From NCBI GenBank assembly GCA_026708015.1, contig JAPOVT010000025.1, positions 1 through 61,047 of the forward strand: a DNA stretch of 61,047 nt, in the 5' to 3' direction. This document shows positions 1 through 12,812 of this stretch, one piece after another. This DNA comes from a bacterium (GTDB lineage: Bacteria; Actinomycetota; Acidimicrobiia; Acidimicrobiales; Bin134). The notes under the pieces were generated by a model, which was not told where the DNA came from, did not search any database, and saw only the letters and a list, made by a program, of their open reading frames with translations. The translations under genes were made by a program, and so were the position numbers. How positions within the stretch are numbered: position 1 is the stretch's first letter; every line of letters starts with the position of its first letter.

Positions 1-1
1 C

Positions 2-1297
2 CAGATTCTGAGCGAGGAGGGCAACACGGTGGCAGTGGTGGAGGTCGACGCCAAGAGGCTGCACGATTTGGCCGAAGACCTCGATGTGCTGGCGGTTGAG
101 GGAAGCGGCTCCCACCCCCACATTCTGCGAGAGGCGGGAATCCGCAAGGCCGACCTATTGGTGGCGGTCACCGCCAGCGACGAGGTGAATCTGGTGGCCT
201 GCTTGTTGGCCAAGCAGCACGGAGTGGGACGCACCATCGCCCGCATTCAATCGCGCAACTTGTGGGAGAAAGACGCCCGTGAACTGCGGGAGGCGATGAA
301 GGCTGACACCATCATCGATCCCGACGAGGAGACCGCCCACGAGATCATGGATTTGCTGTCGTATCCAGGGGCTACTGACGTGACGGTGATGGCCGAGGGC
401 GAGGTGTTCGTAGTGGGGGCCAAGCTCACCCCCGACGCTCCCTGGGCCAACCGGCGGCTGGCTGACATCGCTGAGGAGTACGAGCCCGATTGGGACTTCT
501 TGGTGGCGGTGATCACCCGAGCGGGCGAAACCCGGATTCCCCGAGCCGATACCACCCTGGAGCCCGGCGACCTCCTGCGGGTGGTGTGCAAGCGGCGGGC
601 CAGGGACACGCTGCTTCCGCTTCTGGGCCTAGCGCCGGGCACCCACCGCCGGGTGATGCTGCTGGGCGGAGGCCGGACAGCCGAGATCGTGGCCCGGCGA
701 CTGAGCGAGCGCCATGCCGAGGTGGTGCTCATTGAGCGGAACCTGGAGCGGGCCCAACAGTTGAGCGAGGAGCTCGACGCAGTGCTGGTGATCCACGGCG
801 ACATCACCGACGCCGAGCTGTTGGAATCCGAGGACATCGGCAAGTTCGACGCGGTGATCGCCCTCACCGGCAAGGACGATGCCAATATTCTGGCCTGCCT
901 GTACGCCAAGTCGATGGGAGCGGACGAAACCATCGCCGTACTCCACAACCTGGCACTGCGCACGCTGCTGCGGGATGTGGGAATCGATGTGGCGTTGTCG
1001 CCCCGCACGGCCAGCGCCAACGGCGTGCTCCGCTATGTGCGGGGTGAGGTGGCCCAGGTGGCTACCTACTTGTCGGGCGATTTCGAGATCATCGAGGCCG
1101 AGATCAAGTCGGGGTCGGCGGCCGATGGTGCAGTGGTGAACAAGTTGGGCCTGCCCAAAGATGTGCTCCTAGGTGCCTACGTGCGTGACGGAAAACCACA
1201 GATCGGCCGGGGCCGCAGCCAGCTTCGCAGCAGAGACCACATTGTGGTCTTTGCCCGTCCCGACACCATTGACGAAGTGAAGCGCTTCTTCGGGTGA
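2..1297 (+). CDS. trkA: Trk potassium uptake regulator TrkA, 5' end cut off by the window
   Basis: This is the cytoplasmic NAD(H)-binding gating subunit of a Trk/Ktr potassium transporter. The reading frame is open from base 2 and begins in the middle of the first Rossmann fold (QILSEEGNTVAVVEVD). Only about 20 N-terminal residues, including the first glycine motif, should be missing. The visible 431 residues contain two RCK modules in the order N1-C1-N2-C2. The second glycine-rich nucleotide motif (VMLLGGGRTAEIVARRL) lies at about residues 218-234, and a second TrkA-C domain ends the protein. The double-RCK layout is that of full-length TrkA (about 450 aa) rather than single-RCK KtrA. It lies 7 bases upstream of trkH1, so the two are probably co-transcribed. 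Confidence 0.93.
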   Translation, partial: QILSEEGNTVAVVEVDAKRLHDLAEDLDVLAVEGSGSHPHILREAGIRKADLLVAVTASDEVNLVACLLAKQHGVGRTIARIQSRNLWEKDARELREAMKADTIIDPDEETAHEIMDLLSYPGATDVTVMAEGEVFVVGAKLTPDAPWANRRLADIAEEYEPDWDFLVAVITRAGETRIPRADTTLEPGDLLRVVCKRRARDTLLPLLGLAPGTHRRVMLLGGGRTAEIVARRLSERHAEVVLIERNLERAQQLSEELDAVLVIHGDITDAELLESEDIGKFDAVIALTGKDDANILACLYAKSMGADETIAVLHNLALRTLLRDVGIDVALSPRTASANGVLRYVRGEVAQVATYLSGDFEIIEAEIKSGSAADGAVVNKLGLPKDVLLGAYVRDGKPQIGRGRSQLRSRDHIVVFARPDTIDEVKRFFG

Positions 1298-1304
1298 TCC
1301 GTCG

Positions 1305-2609
1305 ATGAGCGACCCATCTCGGGTTCGCTTTCCCTGGCACCGCTCCGCGGTCAGAGTACTGACCACCGTGGTGGCCACGGCAGCCTCATTGGTGGTGATC
1401 TCAACCGTCGTCTACCTGGCTTCTGGAGAAATCGACCGGGTCGACGACGCCATCTTCGAGTCGATGGCCGGTTTCACCACCACCTCGCTCACCGTGGTGG
1501 ACCCCGAGGAACTGCCTGCCTGGCTGCTCGTATGGCGGGCATTGACCCAGTGGCTGGGAGGATTGGGAGGTTTAGCGTTCGCCCTGGTTGTGGTGCCCGC
1601 CTTCGGGGGCCAGCGGCGGTTGAGCGAGGTGGCCGAGGGCCGGGGCCGCAAGGCGGTGCTGGCGAGGACATGGTCACACAACACGCAACGAGTGGTCTCA
1701 GCCTATGTGGGCTTCACGGTGCTGGTGTTTGCGGCCTACACCGCAGCTGGTATGGGAGCCTTCGATGCTGCCACCTTCAGTCTCACCACGGCCTCCACCG
1801 GCGGATTCGCCAACTACCGAGACTCATTCGCCCACTTCGACTCGGCGGCAATCGAGTGGGTTGGCGCCGGGGCTATGGCGCTGGCCGGTGTATCGGTGGC
1901 CGCGCTGGTGTGGATGGTGCGGGGGCAGGTCCTGGCTCTGTGGCGATCGACGGAGCTGAAGTTCTACGCCTGTCTGATCCTCGGGGCGACGGTGCTAGTG
2001 ACGGCTTGGACGTGGACCGATACCGGCGGGGGTGCGGACACCATTCGAGAGTCGTTTTTCGCTGTCACCTCATCGATCAGCACCACCGGCTTCCGAGCTG
2101 CTGATTGGGGCCATTGGGTGGCCGCCCCCCAGATCCTGCTGCTGGTGCTCATTGGGATGGGCTCAATGGCGGGCTCGGCCGGGGGAGGATTCCGGCTGCT
2201 CCGGGTAATCGAGATCTTTGGCATCGTACGGCGGGAACTGGTGATGCAACTCCATCCCCGGGCGGTGGTCCCAGTGAGGGTATCGGGGGCGGTGGCTTCG
2301 GAGGCATCGCTCACCCGGGTCCACAACTTCCAGATCCTGTGGGTGTTGGCCATCGCTTTCGGAGTGTTCGGCATAGCTTCGCTGGGAGGAGATCTGCCCA
2401 CCGCGGTGTCGGGGTCGATCTCTGCCCTGGCCACAGCCGGACCTGGCTTGGGCGATCTCTCGGGCTTCGCCGACGCCAAGGTGATGGCAGCCCCGGCCCG
2501 GGGGATGTTGATTGCCTTGATGTTCTTGGGCCGGCTGTCGATCTATCCGGTGGTAGTGGTGGTCGGCTGGGGTATAGGCGAGATTCAGCGGATGAGGCTG
2601 CGGCGATGA
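1305..2609 (+). CDS. trkH: TrkH-type potassium transporter membrane subunit, copy 1, with Ser in the first filter loop
   Basis: This is the ion-conducting membrane subunit of the TrkH/KtrB/HKT superfamily, 434 aa. The four pore loops can be read in order: FTTTSLTV (about residues 57-64), TTASTGGFANY, SSISTTGFRAADW and ATAGPGLGDLS. In most family members each loop supplies one glycine to the selectivity filter. Here the first loop has Ser at about residue 61 where Gly is usual, giving an S-G-G-G pattern. The protein is also shorter at the N-terminus than its neighbour TrkH2. The ATG start follows trkA by 7 bases, and trkH2 starts 10 bases after the stop, so trkA-trkH1-trkH2 looks like one transcription unit. 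The membrane fold is secure; the ion preference is inference. Confidence 0.9.
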   Translation: MSDPSRVRFPWHRSAVRVLTTVVATAASLVVISTVVYLASGEIDRVDDAIFESMAGFTTTSLTVVDPEELPAWLLVWRALTQWLGGLGGLAFALVVVPAFGGQRRLSEVAEGRGRKAVLARTWSHNTQRVVSAYVGFTVLVFAAYTAAGMGAFDAATFSLTTASTGGFANYRDSFAHFDSAAIEWVGAGAMALAGVSVAALVWMVRGQVLALWRSTELKFYACLILGATVLVTAWTWTDTGGGADTIRESFFAVTSSISTTGFRAADWGHWVAAPQILLLVLIGMGSMAGSAGGGFRLLRVIEIFGIVRRELVMQLHPRAVVPVRVSGAVASEASLTRVHNFQILWVLAIAFGVFGIASLGGDLPTAVSGSISALATAGPGLGDLSGFADAKVMAAPARGMLIALMFLGRLSIYPVVVVVGWGIGEIQRMRLRR

Positions 2610-2619
2610 GGCTGGGACC

Positions 2620-4200
2620 ATGACCGCGGTGTTGTCGGCGGCCCGACAGGCGAGGGCGGTGGCCAAAGGGGCGATCCTCCAACTGGTGGCAGACCGGCCC
2701 TGGAATGTGACCAGCAGAGTGGGGTTCGTGGTCGGGCTGGGCCTGTTGTTCCTGGTGCCGGGGATGCTCTTTGCCACCTTGGTGGAGTGGGGGTCGTCGA
2801 CGTCGAGCCACGAGGTGGCCTTGGGCTTGGGGGCGTTGATCGCGTTGGCCGCGGGGGTTCTGTTGGTGACGTTCACCCGGCTGGATGAGGACTTGCCACC
2901 CGCGTCCGTGTTTGCCGCAGTGGCATGGACGTGGATCGGCTGCTCGCTTTTCGGAGCACTACCGCTGTGGTTCTCGGGCGCGTTGGGAAGCTTCGACAAC
3001 GCGCTGTTCGAGGCGGTGTCCGGCATGACCGCCACCGGCTCCACTGTGCTCAGCCCTATCGAGGGGACGGGCCGGGGTGTACTCATGTGGCGCCAGATCA
3101 TGCAGTGGTACGGCGGCATGGGCATGGTGGTGCTGGCGGTGACCATTCTGCCGTTCCTCGGCGTCGGCGGGCTGAGCCTCATCACTGTGGAGGCTCCTGG
3201 GCCTACCTCCGACCGACTGGCGCCTCGCGTGAGTTCCACCGCTCGGCGGCTGTGGGCGCTCTACGGCGGCATCACCGTGGCGATAGCGGCTGCCCTGATG
3301 ATCGCCGGCCTCAGCCTGTATGACGCAGTGGCCCATGCCTTCACCACCGCCGGCACCGGCGGCTTCTCACCCTACGACCATTCCATTGGACACTTCGACA
3401 GCACGGCAGTGGAGGCGGTAATGATGGCCGGGATGCTGGTGGGCGGGGTGAGCTTCACCCTCCACTGGCGGGCCATGTCAGGCAATCCCCGGGCCTATGG
3501 GCGGTCGTCAGAGTTCCGCACATATTTCGTAGCGGTCGTGGCGGCGGCGGTGGTTATGTCACTGTTGAATTGGGCGGACGACCTGTCCGATTTGCCCAAC
3601 AGCATTCGCAACGGGTTCTTTGGTGCCATCACCCTGAGCACTAGCGGTGGATTCTCCAATGCATCCAACGCCAATCCGGGAGGTGATTTCGCCGCTTGGA
3701 CTCCGGGCGCGCAGGCCCTGCTGTTGCCGCTGATGGTCATGGGGGGCATGACGGGGAGCACTGCCGGCGGGCTGAAGGTACTGAGAGCCCAGGTGATGGC
3801 GAAGTACATGCGGGTAGGGCTATTGCGGGTTAAGCACCCTCAGGTGGTAGCCCGGGTGAAGCTGGGTCAAATGGCGGTGTCCGAACCGGTGCTTCAGCGG
3901 GTGGCAGGGCTGGTGGCCCTCTACGCGCTGTCGGCGCTGGTGGCCACCTTTGTGCTGGCCGCGCTGGGTGAAGACCTGATCACTTCCTCGTCTGGAGCCA
4001 TCAGCGCGTTGAGCAACATGGGACCTGCTCTAGGCGACGCCGGGCCCACCTCCAACTATTTGGTGTTCAGTCGGCCAGCCCGAGGAGTGCTGATGGCGCT
4101 TATGCTCATCGGTCGCTTGGAGTTCTTTGCCATCTTCTTGGTGGCGGTGTCGGCCTACGAGCGAACCCGTCGGCTGGCCCGAGTCAATTTGCGACGCTGA
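2620..4200 (+). CDS. trkH: TrkH-type potassium transporter membrane subunit, copy 2
   Basis: This second TrkH/KtrB-family pore subunit has 526 aa, a normal length for TrkH. Its four filter loops are MTATGSTVL, TTAGTGGFSPY, TLSTSGGFSNA and SNMGPALGD, with glycine at all four filter positions. This contrasts with copy 1 directly upstream. An N-terminal extension of about 80 residues carries an extra hydrophobic pair that copy 1 lacks. The ATG start sits 10 bases after trkH1. The last 17 bases overlap the 3' end of the convergent M18 aminopeptidase gene. The tandem pair presumably shares the single TrkA encoded upstream. Confidence 0.92.
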   Translation: MTAVLSAARQARAVAKGAILQLVADRPWNVTSRVGFVVGLGLLFLVPGMLFATLVEWGSSTSSHEVALGLGALIALAAGVLLVTFTRLDEDLPPASVFAAVAWTWIGCSLFGALPLWFSGALGSFDNALFEAVSGMTATGSTVLSPIEGTGRGVLMWRQIMQWYGGMGMVVLAVTILPFLGVGGLSLITVEAPGPTSDRLAPRVSSTARRLWALYGGITVAIAAALMIAGLSLYDAVAHAFTTAGTGGFSPYDHSIGHFDSTAVEAVMMAGMLVGGVSFTLHWRAMSGNPRAYGRSSEFRTYFVAVVAAAVVMSLLNWADDLSDLPNSIRNGFFGAITLSTSGGFSNASNANPGGDFAAWTPGAQALLLPLMVMGGMTGSTAGGLKVLRAQVMAKYMRVGLLRVKHPQVVARVKLGQMAVSEPVLQRVAGLVALYALSALVATFVLAALGEDLITSSSGAISALSNMGPALGDAGPTSNYLVFSRPARGVLMALMLIGRLEFFAIFLVAVSAYERTRRLARVNLRR

Positions 4201-5476
4201 GAAACGCGCTGAGGGCCAGCGCGAAGTCGAGGGGATCCTGGGCGCCGCACATCTCACGGGCAGAGTGCATAGAGAGCTGGGCCACGCCGACATCGACGGT
4301 GGTGACACCGGTTGCCGCAGCAGCGAACGGACCAATGGTGCTGCCGCACGGCATGTCGCCGCGGTGAGCATAGATTTGGTGGCCCACCCCAGCCTTCTCG
4401 CAGGCAGCGGCGAACGCGGCCTCGCCCACCGCGTCAGTGGCGTAGCGCTGGTTGGCATTGCGCTTGACCACCGGCCCGTCACCCATGGCGATGTGGTGGT
4501 CGGGCTCGTGGCGTTCGGGATAGTTGGGGTGGGTGGCGTGGGCTCCGTCGGCCGACACGCACAGAGAACGGGCCAATGCGGGATGCAGGGCATCGCGGCT
4601 GCCCGCGATCCGCTCCAGCACGGTAGGCAGCAGCGTGGACGCAGCTCCTTGGGCCGAGGTGCTGCCCACCTCCTCGTGATCGAACAGGCACAGCACCACA
4701 CTGGGAGGCGAGTCAGCCGGAGCGTCGATCAGGGCCTGAAGCCCGGCCCAGCACGACACTTGGTTGTCGATGCGGGGGGCATGGATGAACTCTTCGTCGA
4801 TGCCGGCAATGGTCGAGGGTGTGAGGTCGTGGAGCATGGCATCCCAGGCCAGAACCTCATCGGCATTGAGTCCGGCTGCTTCAGCGGCCATTTGAGCGAA
4901 CTCGCCGAGGGTTGGCACCCCCAACCCCCACACCGGCGTCAAATGAGTCTGGGGGTTGAGTCGGAGCCCGTCTTGATTGACTTCACGGTCGAGGTGAATG
5001 GCCAGTTGCGGTACCCGCAGCACCGGTCGGTCAATTCGGAACAGCCGGGTGCCTGAGGATGTGGCCACCCTGCCGGCCACCCCGAGGTCGCGGTCAAGCC
5101 AGCTGTTGAGCAGCACACCCCCGTACACCTCCACTCCGAGTTGGCGGTAACCGGTGTGGCCGGTGTCGGGCTGGGGGGCTACCCGCAGGTTGGGGCTGTC
5201 GGTGTGGGCGCCGATGATGCGAAACCCCTGTTCGTGGGACCGGTGCCGCCAGGCCACCAGGCTGCCGCCCCGGCACACGAAGCGGCTGCCGGTGGCATCG
5301 GCCCATTCCTCAGCTTCGTTCATTTCGATAAATCCGGAAGACCGCAGGACGGCGGCGGCCCGGTCGACCACATGGAACGGCGTCGGACAGGCGTCGATAA
5401 AGTCGAGCAGGCTTCGAATGCCGCGGTCTTCGCTTACTTCAGCCACTCCAGCCCCATCATCAACAGGCGATTCCAC
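4184..5476 (-). CDS. apeB: M18 family aminopeptidase (aspartyl aminopeptidase type)
   Basis: This cytosolic zinc aminopeptidase releases N-terminal residues from peptides; the best-known M18 enzymes prefer Asp or Glu. The 430-aa product has the family's usual length. Metal-binding and catalytic segments visible in order are GAHTDSPNLR, the Asp of RIDNQVSCW, DHEEVGS, ADGAHATHPNYPERH and the C-terminal MHSAREMCGAQDP with its final His. The open frame continues much further upstream, antisense to gltB, so the start is a choice. GTG at 5476 gives the normal length and has a CATGAT box 6 bases before it. GTG at 5446 is an alternative. The gene is divergent from gltB, and its 3' end overlaps trkH2 by 17 bases. 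Confidence 0.9.
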   Translation of the reverse strand: MESPVDDGAGVAEVSEDRGIRSLLDFIDACPTPFHVVDRAAAVLRSSGFIEMNEAEEWADATGSRFVCRGGSLVAWRHRSHEQGFRIIGAHTDSPNLRVAPQPDTGHTGYRQLGVEVYGGVLLNSWLDRDLGVAGRVATSSGTRLFRIDRPVLRVPQLAIHLDREVNQDGLRLNPQTHLTPVWGLGVPTLGEFAQMAAEAAGLNADEVLAWDAMLHDLTPSTIAGIDEEFIHAPRIDNQVSCWAGLQALIDAPADSPPSVVLCLFDHEEVGSTSAQGAASTLLPTVLERIAGSRDALHPALARSLCVSADGAHATHPNYPERHEPDHHIAMGDGPVVKRNANQRYATDAVGEAAFAAACEKAGVGHQIYAHRGDMPCGSTIGPFAAAATGVTTVDVGVAQLSMHSAREMCGAQDPLDFALALSAFLSVAN

Positions 5477-5543
5477 CCCGTAATCATGCCTCTTGGGAGT
5501 CTCCCGAGCAGAACAGACTTGGTAGGAGACTGAACTGCGGCGG

Positions 5544-5549
5544 TAAAAT
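5544..5549 (+). promoter_or_regulatory. Probable -10 box of the gltBD promoter
   Basis: TAAAAT lies 74 bases upstream of the gltB ATG, in the gap between the divergent apeB and gltB genes. A weak TTGGTA is 19 bases further upstream. Transcription would start near 5556 and give a leader of about 65-70 bases, which contains the ribosome-binding site GGAAAGGA at about 5611. I see no riboswitch fold in the leader. Confidence 0.5.
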
Positions 5550-5623
5550 TGCACCCCTGCCGCTGGCCAATGTCGTCTCGGCGCGCACTCCAAACACGCC
5601 GCAAACCCGCTGGAAAGGACGCA

Positions 5624-10234
<4,611 letters not shown>

Positions 10235-10293
10235 GGCTAGGCAGGAAGCCCATCGTGAACAGGTGCCGTTTCTGCTCCTGAAGGCCGCTGCCC

Positions 10294-11754
10294 ATGGGTG
10301 ATGTTCGGGGGTTCCTCAAGCACGGCCGCGAACTGCCGGTGCGCCGGGCGGTGCCGGTGCGGATCAAGGACTGGAACGAGGTCTACCGGGATTTCGATGC
10401 CGAGTCGGTACGCACCCAGGCGTCACGCTGCATGGACTGCGGGATTCCGTTCTGCAACAACGGCTGCCCGCTGGGCAACCTGATCCCCGACTGGAACGAC
10501 CTCGTTTATCAAGACAACTGGCGAGAGGCCATCGAGCGGCTGCACGCCACCAACAACTTTCCCGAGTTCACCGGACGGCTGTGTCCGGCCCCGTGCGAGG
10601 CGGCCTGCGTGCTGGGCATCAACGAGGACCCGGTGACCATCAAGCAGGTCGAGGTGGAGATTGTGGATCGGGCTTGGGAAGAGGGATGGATCACCCCGGT
10701 GGTGTGCGACGATCGCACCGGTCGCTCGGTGGCGGTGGTGGGGTCGGGGCCGGCCGGTCTGGCTGCGGCCCAGCAGCTCACTCGGGCGGGCCACGATGTG
10801 GCGGTGTACGAGCGGGCCGACCGCATTGGCGGGCTGTTGCGCTATGGCATCCCCGAATTCAAGATGGAGAAGCGCCACCTCGACCGCCGGCTGGACCAGA
10901 TGGAAGCTGAGGGGACGGTATTCAAGGCAGGGGTGAACGTAGGCGTTGACATCAGCGCGGCTGAGCTGACCGAGCAACACGACGCCGTGGTGCTGGCCGG
11001 CGGGGCCACCCAATGGCGGGATCTCCCCATTCCCGGTCGAGAGCTTGAAGGCATCTATCAGGCCATGGAGTACTTGCCGCCGTCCAACCGGGTGCAGGAG
11101 GGCGATCTGGAAGAGCACCCGTTCTCAGCCGCTGGAAAGCATGTGATCATCATCGGCGGGGGTGATACCGGCGCCGACTGCCTGGGAACCGCCCACCGCC
11201 ACGGGGCTGCCTCCATCCACCAGTTCGAGATTCTGCCCCGCCCCCCCGACGAGCGGGACCAGTCCACGCCGTGGCCCACATGGCCGCTCATGTACCGGTC
11301 GTCGTCGGCCCATGAGGAGGGGGGCACCCAGGTCTATGCCATCAACACCGTGGAGTTCACCGGGTCGGGCGGCAAAGTGGAGGCTTTGCGCACCATTGAT
11401 GTGGAGCAGTCGTTCGAGGGCGGGCGGATGACCTTCAACCCGGTCGAAGGCACGGAGCGTGAGTTCAAGGCCGACCTGGTGCTGTTGGCCCTCGGCTTCA
11501 CAGGACCCGAGACCGGCGGTTTGCTCGAGGAGTTGGGGGTGGAGATCACCGACCGGGGCAACGTGGCCCGAGACGAGAAGTGGATGAGCTCGGTGCCTGG
11601 CGTGTTTGTGGCCGGAGACATCGGCAGGGGTCAGAGCCTCATCGTGTGGGCCATCGCCGAGGGTCGGGCCTGCGCCGCCGCAGTTGACGAATATCTCAGC
11701 GGCGACACCCTTCTACCCGTCCCCCTGGTTCCGACCGCACAGCAACTCCGCTGA
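10294..11754 (+). CDS. gltD: Glutamate synthase small subunit
   Basis: GltD is the FAD-containing subunit that passes electrons from NADPH through iron-sulfur clusters to GltB. The 486-aa protein starts with the cysteine-rich cluster domain (CMDCGIPFCNNGCP, then LCPAPCEAACV). It continues with the FAD motif VVGSGPAGLAAAQQL (about residues 149-163) and the NADPH motif IIIGGGDTGADCLGT (about 286-300). A C-terminal FAD signature, VPGVFVAGDIGRGQS, follows. The ATG at 10294 has GAAGG about 9 bases upstream. It is 59 bases downstream of gltB and should be in the same operon. Its stop is 18 bases from the 3' end of a convergent hydrolase gene. Confidence 0.96.
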   Translation: MGDVRGFLKHGRELPVRRAVPVRIKDWNEVYRDFDAESVRTQASRCMDCGIPFCNNGCPLGNLIPDWNDLVYQDNWREAIERLHATNNFPEFTGRLCPAPCEAACVLGINEDPVTIKQVEVEIVDRAWEEGWITPVVCDDRTGRSVAVVGSGPAGLAAAQQLTRAGHDVAVYERADRIGGLLRYGIPEFKMEKRHLDRRLDQMEAEGTVFKAGVNVGVDISAAELTEQHDAVVLAGGATQWRDLPIPGRELEGIYQAMEYLPPSNRVQEGDLEEHPFSAAGKHVIIIGGGDTGADCLGTAHRHGAASIHQFEILPRPPDERDQSTPWPTWPLMYRSSSAHEEGGTQVYAINTVEFTGSGGKVEALRTIDVEQSFEGGRMTFNPVEGTEREFKADLVLLALGFTGPETGGLLEELGVEITDRGNVARDEKWMSSVPGVFVAGDIGRGQSLIVWAIAEGRACAAAVDEYLSGDTLLPVPLVPTAQQLR

Positions 11755-11772
11755 ACTGGCTCGCCTTTCGGG

Positions 11773-12456
11773 CTAGAACGGTCGGGCGTCGAGGAAGTCG
11801 AGCGCGGCGTCGATGAAGTCGAAGGACTTGGGGGTGGCGAAGTGGTCGACGCCCCGAAGGACGACCAGGCCGGCGTCGGGGAGGGCGTCGACCAACTGGT
11901 CGGCGGGGTAGGCAAAGTCCTTGTCGCCCACCACAACGAGGGTGGGCACGGCGACATCGGCCAGGCAACCGGTGTCGAAGGCGGTGCGGCTGGCTAGAAG
12001 GGCAGCGAGTGCTTCTCGGTCGGCCTCGGGATCGTCGGCCAGGGTGGAGAAGTGGAGCGCTTCGGGGTTCTCGGGATCGGGCTCGCCAGTCACGGCGTGA
12101 AGGATCATGCGGCTTTGGCCCTCATCCCGTTCGAACAGGTTCTTGCCCACCCCGGACACCACGAGCCGGTGGAATCGCTCCGGGGCCTTGGAGGCGATGG
12201 ACAACAGGGTGTAGGCCCCCAGTGAGAACCCGATGGCGTCGATGGGTTCGTCAGGGAAGTGGTCGATCACGTGCTGTTCGAATTCGGCGTAACCCTTGGG
12301 ATGGTGGGGTTTGGGGGCGCTCCCATGACCCATCAGGTCAATCCGAATGACCTCTCGGTCCGCATCGGCCAGAAGGTCGAACCAGGCGTTGTCCCCCCAG
12401 GTCCTCCGGGCCGAGCCGGCCAGCCCGTGCAGCAATGCAACCGCGGGTCCGCTCAC
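11773..12456 (-). CDS. Alpha/beta-fold hydrolase
   Basis: This predicted serine hydrolase of the alpha/beta superfamily (227 aa) has no identified substrate. Visible catalytic elements are the oxyanion region LLHGLAGS near the N-terminus, the nucleophile elbow GFSLG (about residues 83-87), the acid in VVGDKDFAYPAD and the terminal histidine in GVDHFATP. The open frame extends another 59 codons upstream into the ncRNA region, but I start it at GTG 12456. That start places a TAGTCT box exactly 7 bases upstream, a leaderless arrangement seen repeatedly in this window, and gives a compact fold beginning at the first beta strand. It is convergent with gltD. It could be an esterase or a lyase-type hydrolase; the family alone does not tell. 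Confidence 0.85.
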   Translation of the reverse strand: MSGPAVALLHGLAGSARRTWGDNAWFDLLADADREVIRIDLMGHGSAPKPHHPKGYAEFEQHVIDHFPDEPIDAIGFSLGAYTLLSIASKAPERFHRLVVSGVGKNLFERDEGQSRMILHAVTGEPDPENPEALHFSTLADDPEADREALAALLASRTAFDTGCLADVAVPTLVVVGDKDFAYPADQLVDALPDAGLVVLRGVDHFATPKSFDFIDAALDFLDARPF

Positions 12457-12463
12457 GGCGCTC

Positions 12464-12469
12464 AGACTA
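12464..12469 (-). promoter_or_regulatory. -10 box for a leaderless start of the alpha/beta hydrolase
   Basis: On the minus strand TAGTCT is followed by 7 bases and then GTG at 12456. An mRNA starting at the GTG itself would have no leader or ribosome-binding site. Confidence 0.5.
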
Positions 12470-12503
12470 GTAATGGGTGGGGAGCAAATAGCGAAGCGCC
12501 GGA

Positions 12504-12560
12504 GAAAAGCAGGAGGCCCCGAGTAACCTCCCGGCCGAAACCGGTCGACTTCTCGGGGCC
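12504..12560 (-). terminator. Hairpin plus T-tract at the end of the candidate ncRNA
   Basis: GGCCCCGAG (12515-12523) and CTCGGGGCC (12552-12560) are perfect 9-base inverted repeats. GGA/TCC extends the stem across a one-base bulge, and a small inner stem CCGG-CCGAAA-CCGG lies inside the loop. On the minus strand the stem is followed by TCCTGCTTTTC, which resembles an intrinsic terminator with a short T-tract. The position fits the end of an RNA started at about 12778. Confidence 0.5.
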
Positions 12561-12574
12561 ATCCCGTTCGGTCT

Positions 12575-12612
12575 CGGTTCCCCGGTTGGCTTGCGCCCTC
12601 CGGTTCCCCGGT
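12575..12612. repeat. Two 12-base direct repeats inside the ncRNA candidate
   Basis: CGGTTCCCCGGT occurs at 12575-12586 and again at 12601-12612. The two identical copies are 26 bases apart and surrounded by unrelated sequence. In the proposed minus-strand RNA they read ACCGGGGAACCG. Confidence 0.7.
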
Positions 12613-12784
12613 CCCTACCCCCCAGATCCTCACGGCACCTGGTCTCTTTCCCGGCCCTCGGCTTTCGGTGGTGCCACCGACTTCCTCGGCCCGTTCCAGT
12701 GACCCTGCGGAACTCTGTCGAACCCTCGCCCTTGCGGACTACTGCTCGGTCAGCTACCTCCGCTTGTCTCTGGTAGGTGGGCAT

Positions 12785-12812
12785 ACCATAGCGCGCAAAA
12801 AACCCAGGTCAA
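12785..12812 (-). promoter_or_regulatory. Strong sigma-70-type promoter for the ncRNA candidate, with AT-rich upstream region
   Basis: On the minus strand TTGACC (12812-12807) is separated by 16 bases from TATGGT (12790-12785), the best -35/-10 pair in the window. Immediately upstream, about 12813-12900 is unusually AT-rich for this genome (AAAATATTAAAT and similar runs), as expected for an UP element. That AT-rich patch also holds CCACAGGG twice (about 12829 and 12882). No protein start lies at a normal distance downstream, which supports an RNA gene. Confidence 0.6.

Larger units (their letters stand above)
12502..12778 (-). ncRNA. Candidate structured non-coding RNA of about 277 nt
   Basis: The 463-base gap between the hydrolase and the glycerophosphodiesterase has no convincing protein gene. 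It carries a minus-strand transcription unit with TTGACC, 16 bases, TATGGT, then a very GC-rich stretch, then a hairpin followed by TTTT. Short complementary segments occur throughout: CTACC with GGTAG, GCGGA with TCCGC, GTTCC with GGAAC, and CGGTGG with CCACCG. ACCGGGGAACCG occurs twice, 26 bases apart. I could not match the conserved landmarks of tmRNA, RNase P RNA or SRP RNA. A divergent housekeeping RNA, an RNA-polymerase-binding RNA of the 6S/Ms1 kind, or a new RNA all remain possible. The ends are estimates from the promoter and the terminator. Confidence 0.5.

Noticed and set aside
4127..5056. Long plus-strand frame inside the M18 peptidase gene
   Set aside because: It is a shadow of the peptidase on the other strand; the protein has no family signature and its composition is that of antisense GC-rich coding sequence.
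12502..12778. tmRNA, RNase P RNA or a known riboswitch at the ncRNA candidate
   Set aside because: A GGTTCGA element and GGGGAACC strings hinted at these, but no tRNA-like ends and tag frame, no GAGGAAAGTCC core and no complete riboswitch core could be found.
12467..12784. 105-codon minus-strand frame over the ncRNA candidate
   Set aside because: Its ATG overlaps the TATGGT -10 box, so a transcript from that promoter would lack it. The predicted protein is an Arg/Gly-rich string without structure.
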